Source: Morinoia aosen (Eukaryota > Arthropoda > Malacostraca > Amphipoda > Talitridae). Taken from it: DNA of 64,000 nucleotides. Position 1 is the first letter of the stretch; each line of letters starts with the position of its first letter. The DNA is taken from contig CM059580.1 of NCBI GenBank assembly GCA_030386875.1, forward strand, positions 744,001 through 808,000, in the 5' to 3' direction. Made by a program: the position numbers and the translations under genes. Positions 1-11,097 of the stretch are shown piece by piece. The notes beneath the pieces were generated by a model, which saw nothing but the letters and a program-made list of their open reading frames with translations, ran no database searches and was not told the origin of the DNA.

Positions 1-544
1 ACACCAAATTCGCCACAGCAAACCTCAACCCAACTTCACTGCAGCGAAGTCGAGCTTTGTTGCAGCTTGTCGCGACGACTCAAATTCCAATTGTTATGAG
101 ACAATCCGTAGCCCAAAACTTTCTAATTCAAAAAAATAATTAAATCATTATATGAAAATCCATATCACAAAATAAAGGATTAAGAGAAACCCATATCACA
201 AAATAAAGAATTAAGAGAAATCCATTTCACAAAACTTTCTAATTCAGAAAATAAATAAATGAATTTCACGTACGTACTGGGGAGGTAAATTCATCTTCAA
301 GTATGAAAACCGCTTCCGCTTTTTGTATATTGGAAGACTGGACCTCACTTCGCCGGACATCCTTTGTTCTGCGGCGATATTGTCGCCTGTGAATGGGGGC
401 GTCTATATGGGAGCCTTTATGGGCGTCTTATGGCGCTTATATGGCCGTCTTATGGACACTTTATCGCCGGAAACTGACCACAGTCTTGGTCCAGCTCTTG
501 TGCCTTCCCATTCTATTGATCGGATTTCATTACTTCAGACTTGA
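1..544. other. Left flank, no gene recognised
   Basis: AT-rich single-copy-looking sequence. A phrase of about 50 bases ('cccatatcacaaaataaag..ttaagagaaa') occurs twice around 150-235. Around 404-460 the motif TTATGG plus CGTCT recurs several times, suggesting a decayed short repeat. Short open frames here show no recognisable protein features. Confidence 0.5.
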
Positions 545-3200
545 GATTCCATTTTTCCGTCATACTATATTCCATTATTCCGTATTCCACTATACCATAT
601 TCCACCATACCATATTCCACTATACCACATTCCACTATACCACATTCCACTATACCACATTCCACTATACCACATTCCACTATAACATATTCCACTATAA
701 CATATTCCACCATACCACATTCCACCATACCACATTCCACCATACCACATTCCACCATACCATATTCCACCATACCATATTCCACCATACCATATTCCAC
801 CATACCATATTCCACCATACCATATTCCACCATACCATATTCCACCATACCATATTCCACCATACCATATTCCACCATACCATATTCCACCATACCATAT
901 TCCACCATACCACATTCCACCATACCACATTCCAACCATACCACATTCCACCATACCACATTCCACCATACCACATTCCACCATACCACATTCCACCATA
1001 CCACATTCCACCATACCACATTCCACCATACCATATTCCACCATACCATATTCCACCATACCATATTCCACCATACCATATTCCACCATACCATATTCCA
1101 CCATACCATATTCCACCATACCATATTCCACCATACCATATTCCACCATACCATATTCCACCATACCATATTCCACCATACCATATTCCACCATACCATA
1201 TTCCACCATACCATATTCCACCATACCATATTCCACCATACCATATTCCACCATACCATATTCACCATACCATATACACCATACCATATTCCACCATACC
1301 AATATTCCACCATACCATATTCCACCATACCATATTCCCACCATACCATATTCCACCATACCATATTCCACCATACCATATTCCACCATACCATATTCCA
1401 CCATACCATATTCCACCATACCATATTCCACCATACCATATTCCACCATACCATATTCCACCATACCATATTCCACATACCATATACACCATACCATATT
1501 CCACCATACATATTCCACCATNNNNNNNNNNNNNNNNNNNNNNNNNNNNNNNNNNNNNNNNNNNNNNNNNNNNNNNNNNNNNNNNNNNNNNNNNNNNNNN
1601 NNNNNNNNNNNNNNNNNNNNNNNNNNNNNNNNNNNNNNNNNNNNNNNNNNNNNNNNNNNNNNNNNNNNNNNNNNNNNNNNNNNNNNNNNNNNNNNNNNNN
1701 NNNNNNNNNNNNNNNNNNNNNNNNNNNNNNNNNNNNNNNNNNNNNNNNNNNNNNNNNNNNNNNNNNNNNNNNNNNNNNNNNNNNNNNNNNNNNNNNNNNN
1801 NNNNNNNNNNNNNNNNNNNNNNNNNNNNNNNNNNNNNNNNNNNNNNNNNNNNNNNNNNNNNNNNNNNNNNNNNNNNNNNNNNNNNNNNNNNNNNNNNNNN
1901 NNNNNNNNNNNNNNNNNNNNNNNNNNNNNNNNNNNNNNNNNNNNNNNNNNNNNNNNNNNNNNNNNNNNNNNNNNNNNNNNNNNNNNNNNNNNNNNNNNNN
2001 NNNNNNNNNNNNNNNNNNNNNATTCCACCATACCAAATTCCACCATACCATATTCCACCATACCATATTCCACCATACCATATTCCACCATACCATATTC
2101 CACCACACCATATTCCACCATACCACATTCCACTATACCAGATTCCACCATACCAAATTCCACCACACCATATTCCACCATACCAGATTCCACTATACCA
2201 CATTCCACTATAACATTCCACCATACCACATTCCACTATACCAGATTCCACCATACCATATTCCACCATACCATATTCCACCATACCATATTCCACCATA
2301 CCATATTCCACCATACCATATTCCACCATACCATATTCCACCATACCATATTCCACCATACCATATTCCACCATACCAGATTCCACTATACCACATTCCA
2401 CTATAACATATTCCACCATACCACATTCCACTATACCAGATTCCACCATACCAAATTCCACCATACCATATTCCACCATACCATATTCCACCATACCATA
2501 TTCCACCATACCATATTCCACCACACCATATTCCACCATACCACATTCCACTATACCAGATTCCACCATACCAAATTCCACCATACCATATTCCACCATA
2601 CCATATTCCACCATACCATATTCCACCATACCATATTCCACCACACCATATTCCACCATACCAGATTCCACTATACCACATTCCACTATAACATATTCCA
2701 CCATACCACATTCCACTATACCAGATTCCACCATACCAAATTCCACCATACCACATTCCACTATACCATATTCCACCATACCATATTCCACCATACTATA
2801 TTCCACCATACCATATTCCACCATACCATATTCCACCATACCATATTCCACCATACCATATTCCACCATACCATATTCCACCATACCATATTCCACCATA
2901 CCATATTCCACCATACCATATTCCACCATACCATATTCCACCACACCCATATTCCACCATACCATATTCCACCATACCATATTCCACCATACCATATTCC
3001 ACCATACCCATATTCCACCATACCATATTCCACCATACCATATTCCACCATACCATATTCCACCATACCATATTCCACCATACCATATTCCACCATACCA
3101 TATTCCACCATACCATATTCCACTATCCCATATTCCAATATACCATATTCCACAATTCCATATTCCACCATACCAGATTCCACTATTCCATATTCCAAAA
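545..3200. repeat. 15-bp minisatellite (TTCCACCATACCATA)
   Basis: About 2.65 kb of head-to-tail copies of the 15-bp unit TTCCACCATACCATA, interrupted by a 500-N gap. Common variants change the last trinucleotide (CATA, CACA, CAGA, CAAA) or CCACCA to CCACTA. Occasional one-base indels (near 936, 1260, 1300, 1338, 2945, 3008) shift the register. Because the unit is divisible by 3 and stop-free, open frames of 500-600 codons appear on both strands; they translate as monotonous repeats (FHHTI, IPPYH, MVWWN) and are not credible genes. The array decays into irregular copies and an A-run at its right end (3120-3206). Confidence 0.97.
1522..2021. other. Assembly gap (500 N)
   Basis: Exactly 500 N inside the 15-bp array, a typical placeholder size. 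The true length of the array is therefore unknown. Confidence 0.99.
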
Positions 3201-3206
3201 AAAAAA

Positions 3207-3383
3207 CAGATTCCATTCCTGCACTACGACACCCAAGCGCATAGAGACGCTCCCAACCGAGTACATGGGGAGGCTACAGCCACCAAATTACCGGTCACCT
3301 CAACACATGTGTGCAGGTGTTGGGTGGGGCATAACTCGAGACGTGGACATACCCATTGTGTGGTCACCGTGCATACTGAACAT
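3207..3383. other. Unassigned spacer
   Basis: Non-repetitive sequence between two satellites; no coding or RNA signal seen. Confidence 0.5.
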
Positions 3384-4497
3384 GTGCTAGGTAGTTATAG
3401 TAAGTATTGCTAAGGTGCTAAATAGTTATAGTAAGTATTGCTAAGGTGCTAAATAGTTATAGTAAGTATTGCTAAGGCGCTAAATAGTTATAGTAAGTAT
3501 TGCTAAGGTGCTAAATAGTTATAGTAAGTATTGCTAAGGTGCTAAATAGTTATAGTAAGTATTGCTAAGGTGCTAAATAGCAATAGTAAGTATTGCTAAG
3601 GTGCTAAATAGCAATAGTAAGTATTGCTAAGGTGCTAAATAGCAATAGTAAGTATTGCTAAGATGCTAAATAGCAATAGTAAGTATTGCTAAGATGCTAA
3701 ATAGCAATAGTAAGTATTGCTAAGGTGCTAAATAGCAATAGTAAGTATTGCTAAGGTGCTAAATAGCAATAGTAAGTATTGCTAAGGTGCTAAATAGCAA
3801 TAGTAAGTATTGCGAAGGTGCTAAATAGCAATAGTAAGTATTGCTAAGATGCTAAATTGCAATAGTAAGTATTGCTAAGGTGCTAAATAGCAATAGTAAG
3901 TATTGCTAAGGTGCTAAATAGCAATAGTAAGTATTGCTAAGATGCTAAATAGCAATAGTAAGTATTGCTAAGGTGCTAAATAGCAATAGTAAGTATTGCT
4001 AAGATGCTAAATAGTTATAGTAAGTATTGCTAAGGTGCTAAATAGTTATAGTAAGTATTGCTAAGGTGCTAAATAGTTATAGTAAGTATTGCTAAGGTGC
4101 TAAATAGTTATAGTAAGTATTGCTAAGGTGCTAAATAGCAATAGTAAGTATTGCTAAGGTGCTAAATAGCAATAGTAAGTATTGCTAAGGTGCTAAATAG
4201 CAATAGTAAGTATTGCTAAGGTGCTAAATAGTTATAGTAAGTATTGCTAAGGTGCTAAATAGCAATAGTAAGTATTGCTAAGGTGCTAAATAGCAATAGT
4301 AAGTATTGCTAAGGTGCTAAATAGTTATAGTAAGTATTGCTATGGTGCTAAATAGCAGTAGTAAGTATTGCTAAGGTGCTAAATAGCAATAGTAAGTATT
4401 GCTAAGGTGCTAAATAGTTATAGTAAGTATTGCTATGGTGCTAAATAGCAGTAGTAAGTATTGCTAAGGTGCTAAATAGCAATAGTAAGCATTCCTA
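3384..4497. repeat. 31-bp minisatellite, about 36 copies
   Basis: Tandem unit of 31 bp with core GCTAAATAG then (TT or CA)ATAGTAAGTATT and GCTAAGGT. Two main variants, GTTATAG and GCAATAG, are arranged in blocks rather than alternately; rarer variants are GCAGTAG, AAGATGC and CTATGGT. The segment from about 4320 to 4395 is repeated at about 4410-4480, so part of the array was duplicated as a multi-unit block. Confidence 0.96.
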
Positions 4498-4848
4498 AAC
4501 CACAAGCCTGCGTAGTGATGCAACAGGCCCCTCGTGTTACGTATAGCCCCGCACATATATACCTATTTTCCTCTTATAACCATTCCTAATGGCACAATCA
4601 GTTATTGGACAACTTTAAACGAGGAAAAATATCGGCAAGCCCTGAAAGTTCGAAATAGACGAGATTTTTAAAGCATGCTCTTATTTTTAGTTAGGTCTCT
4701 TTGCATCGTCGACAAAAATTGGGCATTTTATCAGCGCTAGACACAACACAAGTCACGTGACACGTTCCAGCGAGACCTGGACTCGTCCGTTCGTGTCAGC
4801 GACATGTCGTGGACAGGCTAAACCGAGTTTCCGGCAACTCCTTTGTTG
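4498..4848. other. Unassigned spacer
   Basis: About 350 bp of single-copy-looking sequence between two satellites. No gene, RNA or repeat recognised. Confidence 0.5.
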
Positions 4849-6142
4849 GTGTGGGAAATGTGGTGTGTGGGTGTGGGAAATGTGGTGTGTGGGTGTGGGA
4901 AATGTGGTGTGTTGGTGTGGGAAATGTGGTGTGTTGGTGTGGGAAATGTGGTGTGTTGGTGTGGGAAATGTGGTGTGTGGGTGTGGGAAATGTGGTGTGT
5001 GGGTGTGGGAAATGTGGTGTGTGGGTGTGGGAAATGTGGTGTGTGGGTGTGGGAAATGTGGTGTGTGGGTGTGGGAAATGTGGTGTGTTGGTGTGGGAAA
5101 TGTGGTGTGTGGGTGTGGGAAATGTGGTGTGTTGGTGTGGGAAATGTGGTGTGTTGGTGTGGGAAATGTGGTGTGTTGGTGTGGGAAATGTGGTGTGTGG
5201 GTGTGGGAAATGTGGTGTGTTGGTGTGGGAAATGTGGTGTGTGGGTGTGGGAAATGTGGTGTGTTGGTGTGGGAAATGTGGTGTGTGGGTGTGGGAAATG
5301 TGGTGTGTTGGTGTGGGAAATGTGGTGTGTGGGTGTTGGAAATGTGGTGTGTTGGTGTGGGAAATGTGGTGTGTTGGTGTGGGAAATGTGGTGTGTTGGT
5401 GTGGGAAATGTGGTGTGTGGGTGTTGGAAATGTGGTGTGTTGGTGTGGGAAATGTGGTGTGTGGGTGTGGGAAATGTGGTGTGTGGGTGTGGGAAATGTG
5501 GTGTGTGGGTGTTGGAAATGTGGTGTGTTGGTGTGGGAAATGTGGTGTGTGGGTGTTGGAAATGTGGTGTGTTGGTGTGGGAAATGTGGTGTGTTGGTGT
5601 GGGAAATGTGGTGTGTTGGTGTGGGAAATGTGGTGTGTGGGTGTTGGAAATGTGGTGTGTTGGTGTGGGAAATGTGGTGTGTGGGTGTGGGAAATGTGGT
5701 GTGTTGGTGTGGGAAATGTGGTGTGTGGGTGTGGGAAATGTGGTGTGTTGGTGTGGGAAATGTGGTGTGTGGGTGTGGGAAATGTGGTGTGTTGGTGTGG
5801 GAAATGTGGTGTGTTGGTGTGGGAAATGTGGTGTGTGGGTGTGGGAAATGTGGTGTGTTGGTGTGGGAAATGTGGTGTGTTGGTGTGGGAAATGTGGTGT
5901 GTGGGTGTGGGAAATGTGGTGTGTTGGTGTGGGAAATGTGGTGTGTGGGTGTTGGAAATGTGGTGTGTTGGTGTGGGAAATGTGGTGTGTGGGTGTGGGA
6001 AATGTGGTGTGTTGGTGTGGGAAATGTGGTGTGTGGGTGTGGGAAATGTGGTGTGTTGGTGTGGGAAATGTGGTGTGTGGGTGTGGGAAATGTGGTGTGT
6101 TGGTGTGGGAAATGTGGTGTGTTGGTGTGGGAAATGTGGTAT
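4849..6142. repeat. 22-bp G/T-rich minisatellite, 59 copies
   Basis: Perfectly registered 22-bp unit containing GTGTGGGAAATGTGGTG followed by a TGT(G/T)G variable tail. The first TGTGGGAAA is at 4850 and the last at 6126, exactly 58 periods apart, so there is no net indel. The plus strand is nearly devoid of C, giving extreme strand skew. Because 22 is not a multiple of 3, all three plus frames read the same repeating Cys/Trp/Gly/Val-rich peptide with a 22-residue period and remain open. This is a trivial consequence of repetition. Six units carry TTGGAAA instead of GGGAAA. Confidence 0.97.
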
Positions 6143-6147
6143 GGACC

Positions 6148-6532
6148 CAGTTAGATAATCACGGTACCCAGAGAAGCGACAGTTGGACCCAGTTTCCAAC
6201 TGGCCGAGCGTCTGCCAGTTTTGCACTTCAGTCAATAGAACAAGACCAGTAAAGCAAAACTTCAAAGTTACCAACTGGATGACATCCGCGAACCCGTCTA
6301 ATTGAACTGACTTGCCCCAGTTGACAGGCGCATCTTCCAGTTAGGTTATCTGTTCGGCCCAGTTAGGGTGCAACTGGAGACTCGTCCCAGTTAGAGGAGA
6401 TATGCTCGGCCCAGTTGGCTGGAGGAACACACAGTTAGTGATCAGATGAGCACAGTTAGCCAAGCTGTTTTGTTTGAGCGAAGTGTTTGCGTTCAAATAC
6501 GCGTTGCTCGCGGCCAACTGGCAGACCAACTG
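6148..6532. promoter_or_regulatory. Dense irregular cluster of CAGTTR/YAACTG motifs (Myb-type sites)
   Basis: Fourteen CAGTTA/CAGTTG or reverse-complement CAACTG hexamers lie at 6148, 6180, 6197, 6272, 6318, 6338, 6360, 6371, 6388, 6412, 6432, 6453, 6515 and 6527. Fewer than one would be expected by chance in 385 bp. Spacing is irregular (11-75 bp) and both orientations occur, usually within CCCAGTTRG or CCAACTGG. The hexamer fits the Myb consensus YAACKG; the CAACTG/CAGTTG members also fit a generic E-box CANNTG. It could be a regulatory cluster or an old, scrambled short repeat; no adjacent gene is evident. Confidence 0.4.
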
Positions 6533-6639
6533 GCAGCTAATAGAATCCTCCGGGGAGTCCAAACGACGCTGCAATTATGCAACGACTGCGTAGATTGCAA
6601 CGTAAACAAGAATACATTTTTCAAAGTTCCCGTACATCC

Positions 6640-7225
6640 AGCAGGTGAATGCCTGTGTGTGTGTGTGACCGTGTGCGTGCATGTGTGTGCGTGTCTGTGC
6701 GTGTGCGTGTAGCAATTCAGACACCATCCTGCAGCTGAGATATAGCACATCACGTGCGAGCTGCTGAAAATGGTCTCCCTATCGCCGGGAAATGGAGGCA
6801 AGTCTGGAAATGCGTGGGAAATGGGGCATTCCCACGCACTTGTCTCGCGCGTACATGTGTGCGAGTGTGCGCAGTTGTACACGTACATGTGTGTGCTCGT
6901 GTACGTAACACTGCACTGTTCAGCATGGGTGTATGCCTTCGTCCACGAACGTTAATGTTGCTAGTTAATATCATACGTGTGCGTGTATGTGTAGACGTGA
7001 TGAAAATACTGGAATGAGCGTATGTACGTTGAGTGCGTGTACGTGTCCTCAATTGTGTGTGGTTTGGTGAACATTGATCTCCGCACACACACATACACAC
7101 ACCCGTCAAACGCACACACGCTTACCACCTGCATCAGATGCATTAGTGTATCCGCTCAACGTCATCATTGGACACACACACACACACTCACACACACACA
7201 CACACCACCTGCACCAGTGGGAACC
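6640..7225. repeat. GT/CA-rich low-complexity tract
   Basis: Interspersed GTGTGYGTGY and ACACACAC segments (densest near 6650-6710, 6850-6905, 6975-7000, 7085-7110 and 7175-7205) with unassigned sequence between. Open frames across this tract are Cys/Val- or His/Thr-rich by composition only. Confidence 0.75.
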
Positions 7226-7817
7226 GTCGTCAGGACGCGTTGCGAGCGTGTCCGCGACGTGTTCTAACCGGTGGTTCGTAACCTGGGTTCGACATGGCAC
7301 AGTTTGTGCACTAATACAGTGTACAGTTACATACACATGCTTTGAATTCGAAGAAAAGCATATTTTATTTCCCCAAAAACGAAGGGTTCGATAAATGCAA
7401 GTATGGAACTTATGGGGTTCAGGACTTCCAACAAGGCTGAGTACCGCCGCTCTAAAGCTTTATGGAAAACTCCCCTAGACTCTTCTTTTAAATTTGAAAT
7501 AAAAACTGCCGAAATTTGTCTCTACCAAAATGAAATTGACTTTCAATTTGTTGCTGATGTCTTTTTTCCCATTTCAGACAGAATTTGTTGTTGGAGCATC
7601 GTGTAGTGTTCTGAAGATCAGTTAATGCAGAGGTTAGGCTTCGCAATGTAAACACACTCGTAAAACTTTAGAATGTAAACAGACGTAAAACCCCAAAATG
7701 TAAACAAAAACGTAAAACTTTAGTTTGCAACGCGTGTGTCCCCTGCAAGAAACTTCATTTTCTGCAGACAGTTGAAAATTTTCTTGAAATTTTGAAGGAG
7801 TTCGCACGGAAATTTGT
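7226..7817. other. Unassigned spacer
   Basis: About 590 bp of ordinary sequence. A 67-codon open frame at 7403-7606 (+) has no motif I recognise and no start or splice context that favours it. Around 7645-7725 the phrase 'aatgtaaaca..cgtaaaac' recurs three times, a small degenerate repeat. Confidence 0.45.
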
Positions 7818-8299
7818 GGTTGTGATCCGCTGTGTCCGGTGTGTGTGTGTGTGTGTGTGATCCGCTGTGTCCGGTGTGTGTGTGTGTGATCCGCTGTGTC
7901 CGGTGTGTGTGTGTGTGATCCGCTGTGTCCGGTGTGTGTGTGTGTGTGTGTGTGATCCGCTGTGTCCGGTGTGTGTGTGTGTGATCCGCTGTGTCCGGTG
8001 TGTGTGTGTGTGTGATCCGCTGTGTCCGGTGTGTGTGTGTGTGTGTGTGATCCGCTGTGTCCGGTGTGTGTGTGTGTGCGTGTGTGATCCGCTGTGTCCG
8101 GTGTGTGTGTGTGTGTGATCCGCTGTGTCCGGTGTGTGTGTGTGTGTGTGATCCGCTGTGTCCGGTGTGTGTGTGTGTGTGTGTGTGTGTGATCCGCTGT
8201 GTCCGGTGTGTGTGTGTGATCCGCTGTGTCCGGTGTGTGTGTGTGTGTGTGTGTGTGTGATCCGCTGTGTCCGGTGTGTGTGTGTGTGTGTGTGTGTGT
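7818..8299. repeat. Compound VNTR: fixed GATCCGCTGTGTCCG core plus variable (GT)n
   Basis: Fourteen copies of an invariant core GATCCGCTGTGTCCG are separated by (GT)n tracts of different length, so the period varies from about 28 to 40 bp. The cores show essentially no substitutions while the microsatellite between them varies freely. Confidence 0.96.
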
Positions 8300-8382
8300 T
8301 GGGTGCATGAGTGACAGGTGTGTGTGTGGCAGGTGTTTATATGTGCGTGTGTTGTGTGTATGTGTTGTATTTTAGTGTGTGT

Positions 8383-8423
<41 letters not shown>

Positions 8424-8430
8424 ATCGAGC
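8300..8430. repeat. GT microsatellite tract
   Basis: Imperfect GT-rich sequence ending in an uninterrupted (GT)n run at about 8386-8420. Confidence 0.9.
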
Positions 8431-8811
8431 AGCCCACCTGGTGCACACAGGACCGAATGTGGGTCATTTCAACCCACACATCAGCGCAACTTGCACTGAA
8501 ATACAAACACGAACTGGTTTAAGTATCAAGCGTGAACAGAACAGCTCTATAACGCAAACTATTGGTATGAATGATGGCAAAATCACCATTAGTTATCTAT
8601 TTTGTTCACCCCCCCCCCCCTCATACTCATACATAGCGGATATTAAGTCGAACAAAATTACATTGAAACTAAATAAAAAGGAAACTCTGAAAACAAATAA
8701 GAATTCAACCTAAACTAAATTAAAAGCAAAGCGATACTAAATGAAAATGAAACAGAAACTTGATAAAAATTTAACCGAGATGAAAAACGAACAAGGACGC
8801 GCTGGTCAGCA
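8431..8811. other. Unassigned spacer with poly-C run
   Basis: About 380 bp containing a run of 12 C at 8609-8620 followed by A-rich sequence. No gene recognised. Confidence 0.5.
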
Positions 8812-10666
8812 TTACACGTCGCCAGCACGTCGCCAGCACGTCACCAGCACGTCACCAGCACGTCACCAGCACGTCGCCAGCACGTCGCCAACACGTCACC
8901 AGCACGTCGCCAACACGTCACCAGCACGTCGCCAACACGTCACCAGCACGTCACCAACACGTCACCAACACGTCACCAACACGTCACCAACACGTCACCA
9001 GCACGTCACCAACACGTCACCAGCACGTCACCAGCACGTCACCAACACGTCGCCAACACGTCGCCAGCACGTCGCCAGCACGTCACCGGCACGTCACCAA
9101 CACGTCACCAGCACGTCACCAACACGTCACCAACACGTCACCAGCACGTCACCAACACGTCGCCAACACGTCGCCAGCACGTCGCCAGCACGTCACCGGC
9201 ACGTCACCAACACGTCACCAGCACGTCACCAGCACGTCACCAGCACGTCACCAGCACGTCACCAGCACGTCACCAGCACGTCACCAGCACGTCACCAGCA
9301 CGTCACCAGCACGTCACCAGCACGTCACCAGCACGTCACCAACACGTCACCAACACGTCACCAACACGTCACCAACACGTCACCAACACGTCACCAACAC
9401 GTCACCAGCACGTCACCAGCACGTCACCAGCACGTCACCAGCACGTCACCAACACGTCACCAACACGTCACCAACACGTCACCAACACGTCACCAGCACG
9501 TCACCAACACGTCACCAACACGTCACCAACACGTCACCAACACGTCACCAACACGTCACCAACACGTCACCAACACGTCACCAACACGTCACCAACACGT
9601 CACCAACACGTCACCAGCACGTCACCAGCACGTCACCAGCACGTCACCAACACGTCACCAGCACGTCACCAGCACGTCACCAGCACGTCACCAGCACGTC
9701 ACCAGCACGTCACCAACACGTCACCAACACGTCACCAACACGTCACCAACACGTCACCAACACGTCACCAACACGTCACCAGCACGTCACCAACACGTCA
9801 CCAGCACGTCACCAACACGTCACCAACACGTCACCAACACGTCACCAACACGTCACCAACACGTCACCAACACGTCACCAACACGTCACCAGCACGTCAC
9901 CAGCACGTCACCAGCACGTCACCAACACGTCACCAGCACGTCACCAGCACGTCACCAGCACGTCACCAGCACGTCACCAGCACGTCACCAACACGTCACC
10001 AACACGTCACCAACACGTCACCAACACGTCACCAACACGTCACCAACACGTCACCAGCACGTCACCAGCACGTCACCAGCACGTCACCAACACGTCACCA
10101 ACACGTCACCAACACGTCACCAACACGTCACCAACACGTCACCAACACGTCACCAACACGTCACCAACACGTCACCAACACGTCACCAACACGTCACCAA
10201 CACGTCACCAACACGTCACCAACACGTCACTAGCACGTCACCAACACGTCACCAGCACGTCACCAACACGTCACCAACACGTCACCAACACGTCACCAAC
10301 ACGTCACCAGCACGTCACCAACACGTCACCAACACGTCACCAGCACGTCACCAGCACGTCACCAGCACGTCACCAACACGTCACCAACACGTCACCAACA
10401 CGTCACCAGCACGTCACCAGCACGTCACCAACACGCCACCAACACGTCACCAACACGTCACCAGCACGTCACCAACACGTCACCAACACGTCACCAACAC
10501 GTCACCAGCACGTCACCAACACGTCACCAACACGTCACCAACACGTCACCAGCACGTCACCAGCACGTCACCAGCACGTCACCAACACGTCACCAACACG
10601 TCACCAACACGTCACCAACACGTCACCAACACGTCACCAGCACGTCACCAACACGTCACCAACATG
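8812..10666. repeat. 11-bp minisatellite CACGTCACCAR, about 168 copies
   Basis: Tandem 11-bp unit CACGTCACCAA or CACGTCACCAG (a few CACGTCGCC units near both the left end and 9050-9195). The A/G alternation at the last base forms patchy blocks and some multi-unit patterns recur: the run containing CGCCAACACGTCGCC and CACCGGC near 9045-9090 is repeated near 9160-9205. A 648-codon plus-strand frame reads TSPARHQHV/TSPTRHQHV with an 11-residue period; this is expected from a stop-free 11-mer and is not credible as a protein. Confidence 0.97.
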
Positions 10667-11097
10667 TCGAGGAACCGAAAAATATAAATAAATATAATGA
10701 AAGACTAAATTTAAGGGAACAGGTTCTGACGCGGTCGTTTTTATCGCAGAAATAACGGAGGCAATTTTATTATTTTAGGATTTTTATATATGTATGTATT
10801 CTATATTATTATTTTATTGTTATTATTATTTTTTGAAACGTAGTTTGCTGAAAGGAATTGTTTGCGTACACGCTGTCATGAGCAACTGACGCACACGTCT
10901 GAAGTGTACACACGGTGGAACTGTACACACAGCGATGCTTACACGCACATATTCCTGCAACGAAAATATCTACGCAGGACACACGCAACACGTACATACG
11001 ACACACGGAACATGACACACCACAACACATACATGTAACACACACTGCACATACGAGACACAATACACACAACACTCACACATCACACAAGACACAC
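10667..11097. other. Unassigned AT-rich spacer
   Basis: AT-rich sequence followed by irregular CACA-rich sequence that grades into the next satellite. The segment 10751-10823 matches the reverse complement of 22351-22421 (see that entry); no gene seen. Confidence 0.5.
10751..10823 (+). repeat. Dispersed repeat, copy in inverted orientation to 22351-22421
   Basis: About 70 bp including ACGGAGGCAATTTTATTATT and TAGGATTTTTATAT is shared, reverse-complemented, with 22351-22421. This points to an interspersed element fragment of unknown type. Confidence 0.7.

Noticed and set aside
3384..4497. CRISPR array
   Set aside because: Direct repeats have no unique spacers between them, period is constant, and the genome is eukaryotic; the same applies to the 25-, 29- and 40-bp arrays.
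4757..6274. Cys/Trp-rich plus frames and a HTPHFPHQHTTFPTPT minus frame
   Set aside because: Translations of the 22-bp satellite in every frame; no independent support.
8741..10687. 648-codon plus-strand frame (TSPARHQHV repeats)
   Set aside because: Any stop-free 11-mer array gives this; the start lies in unrelated AT-rich sequence and no domain is seen.
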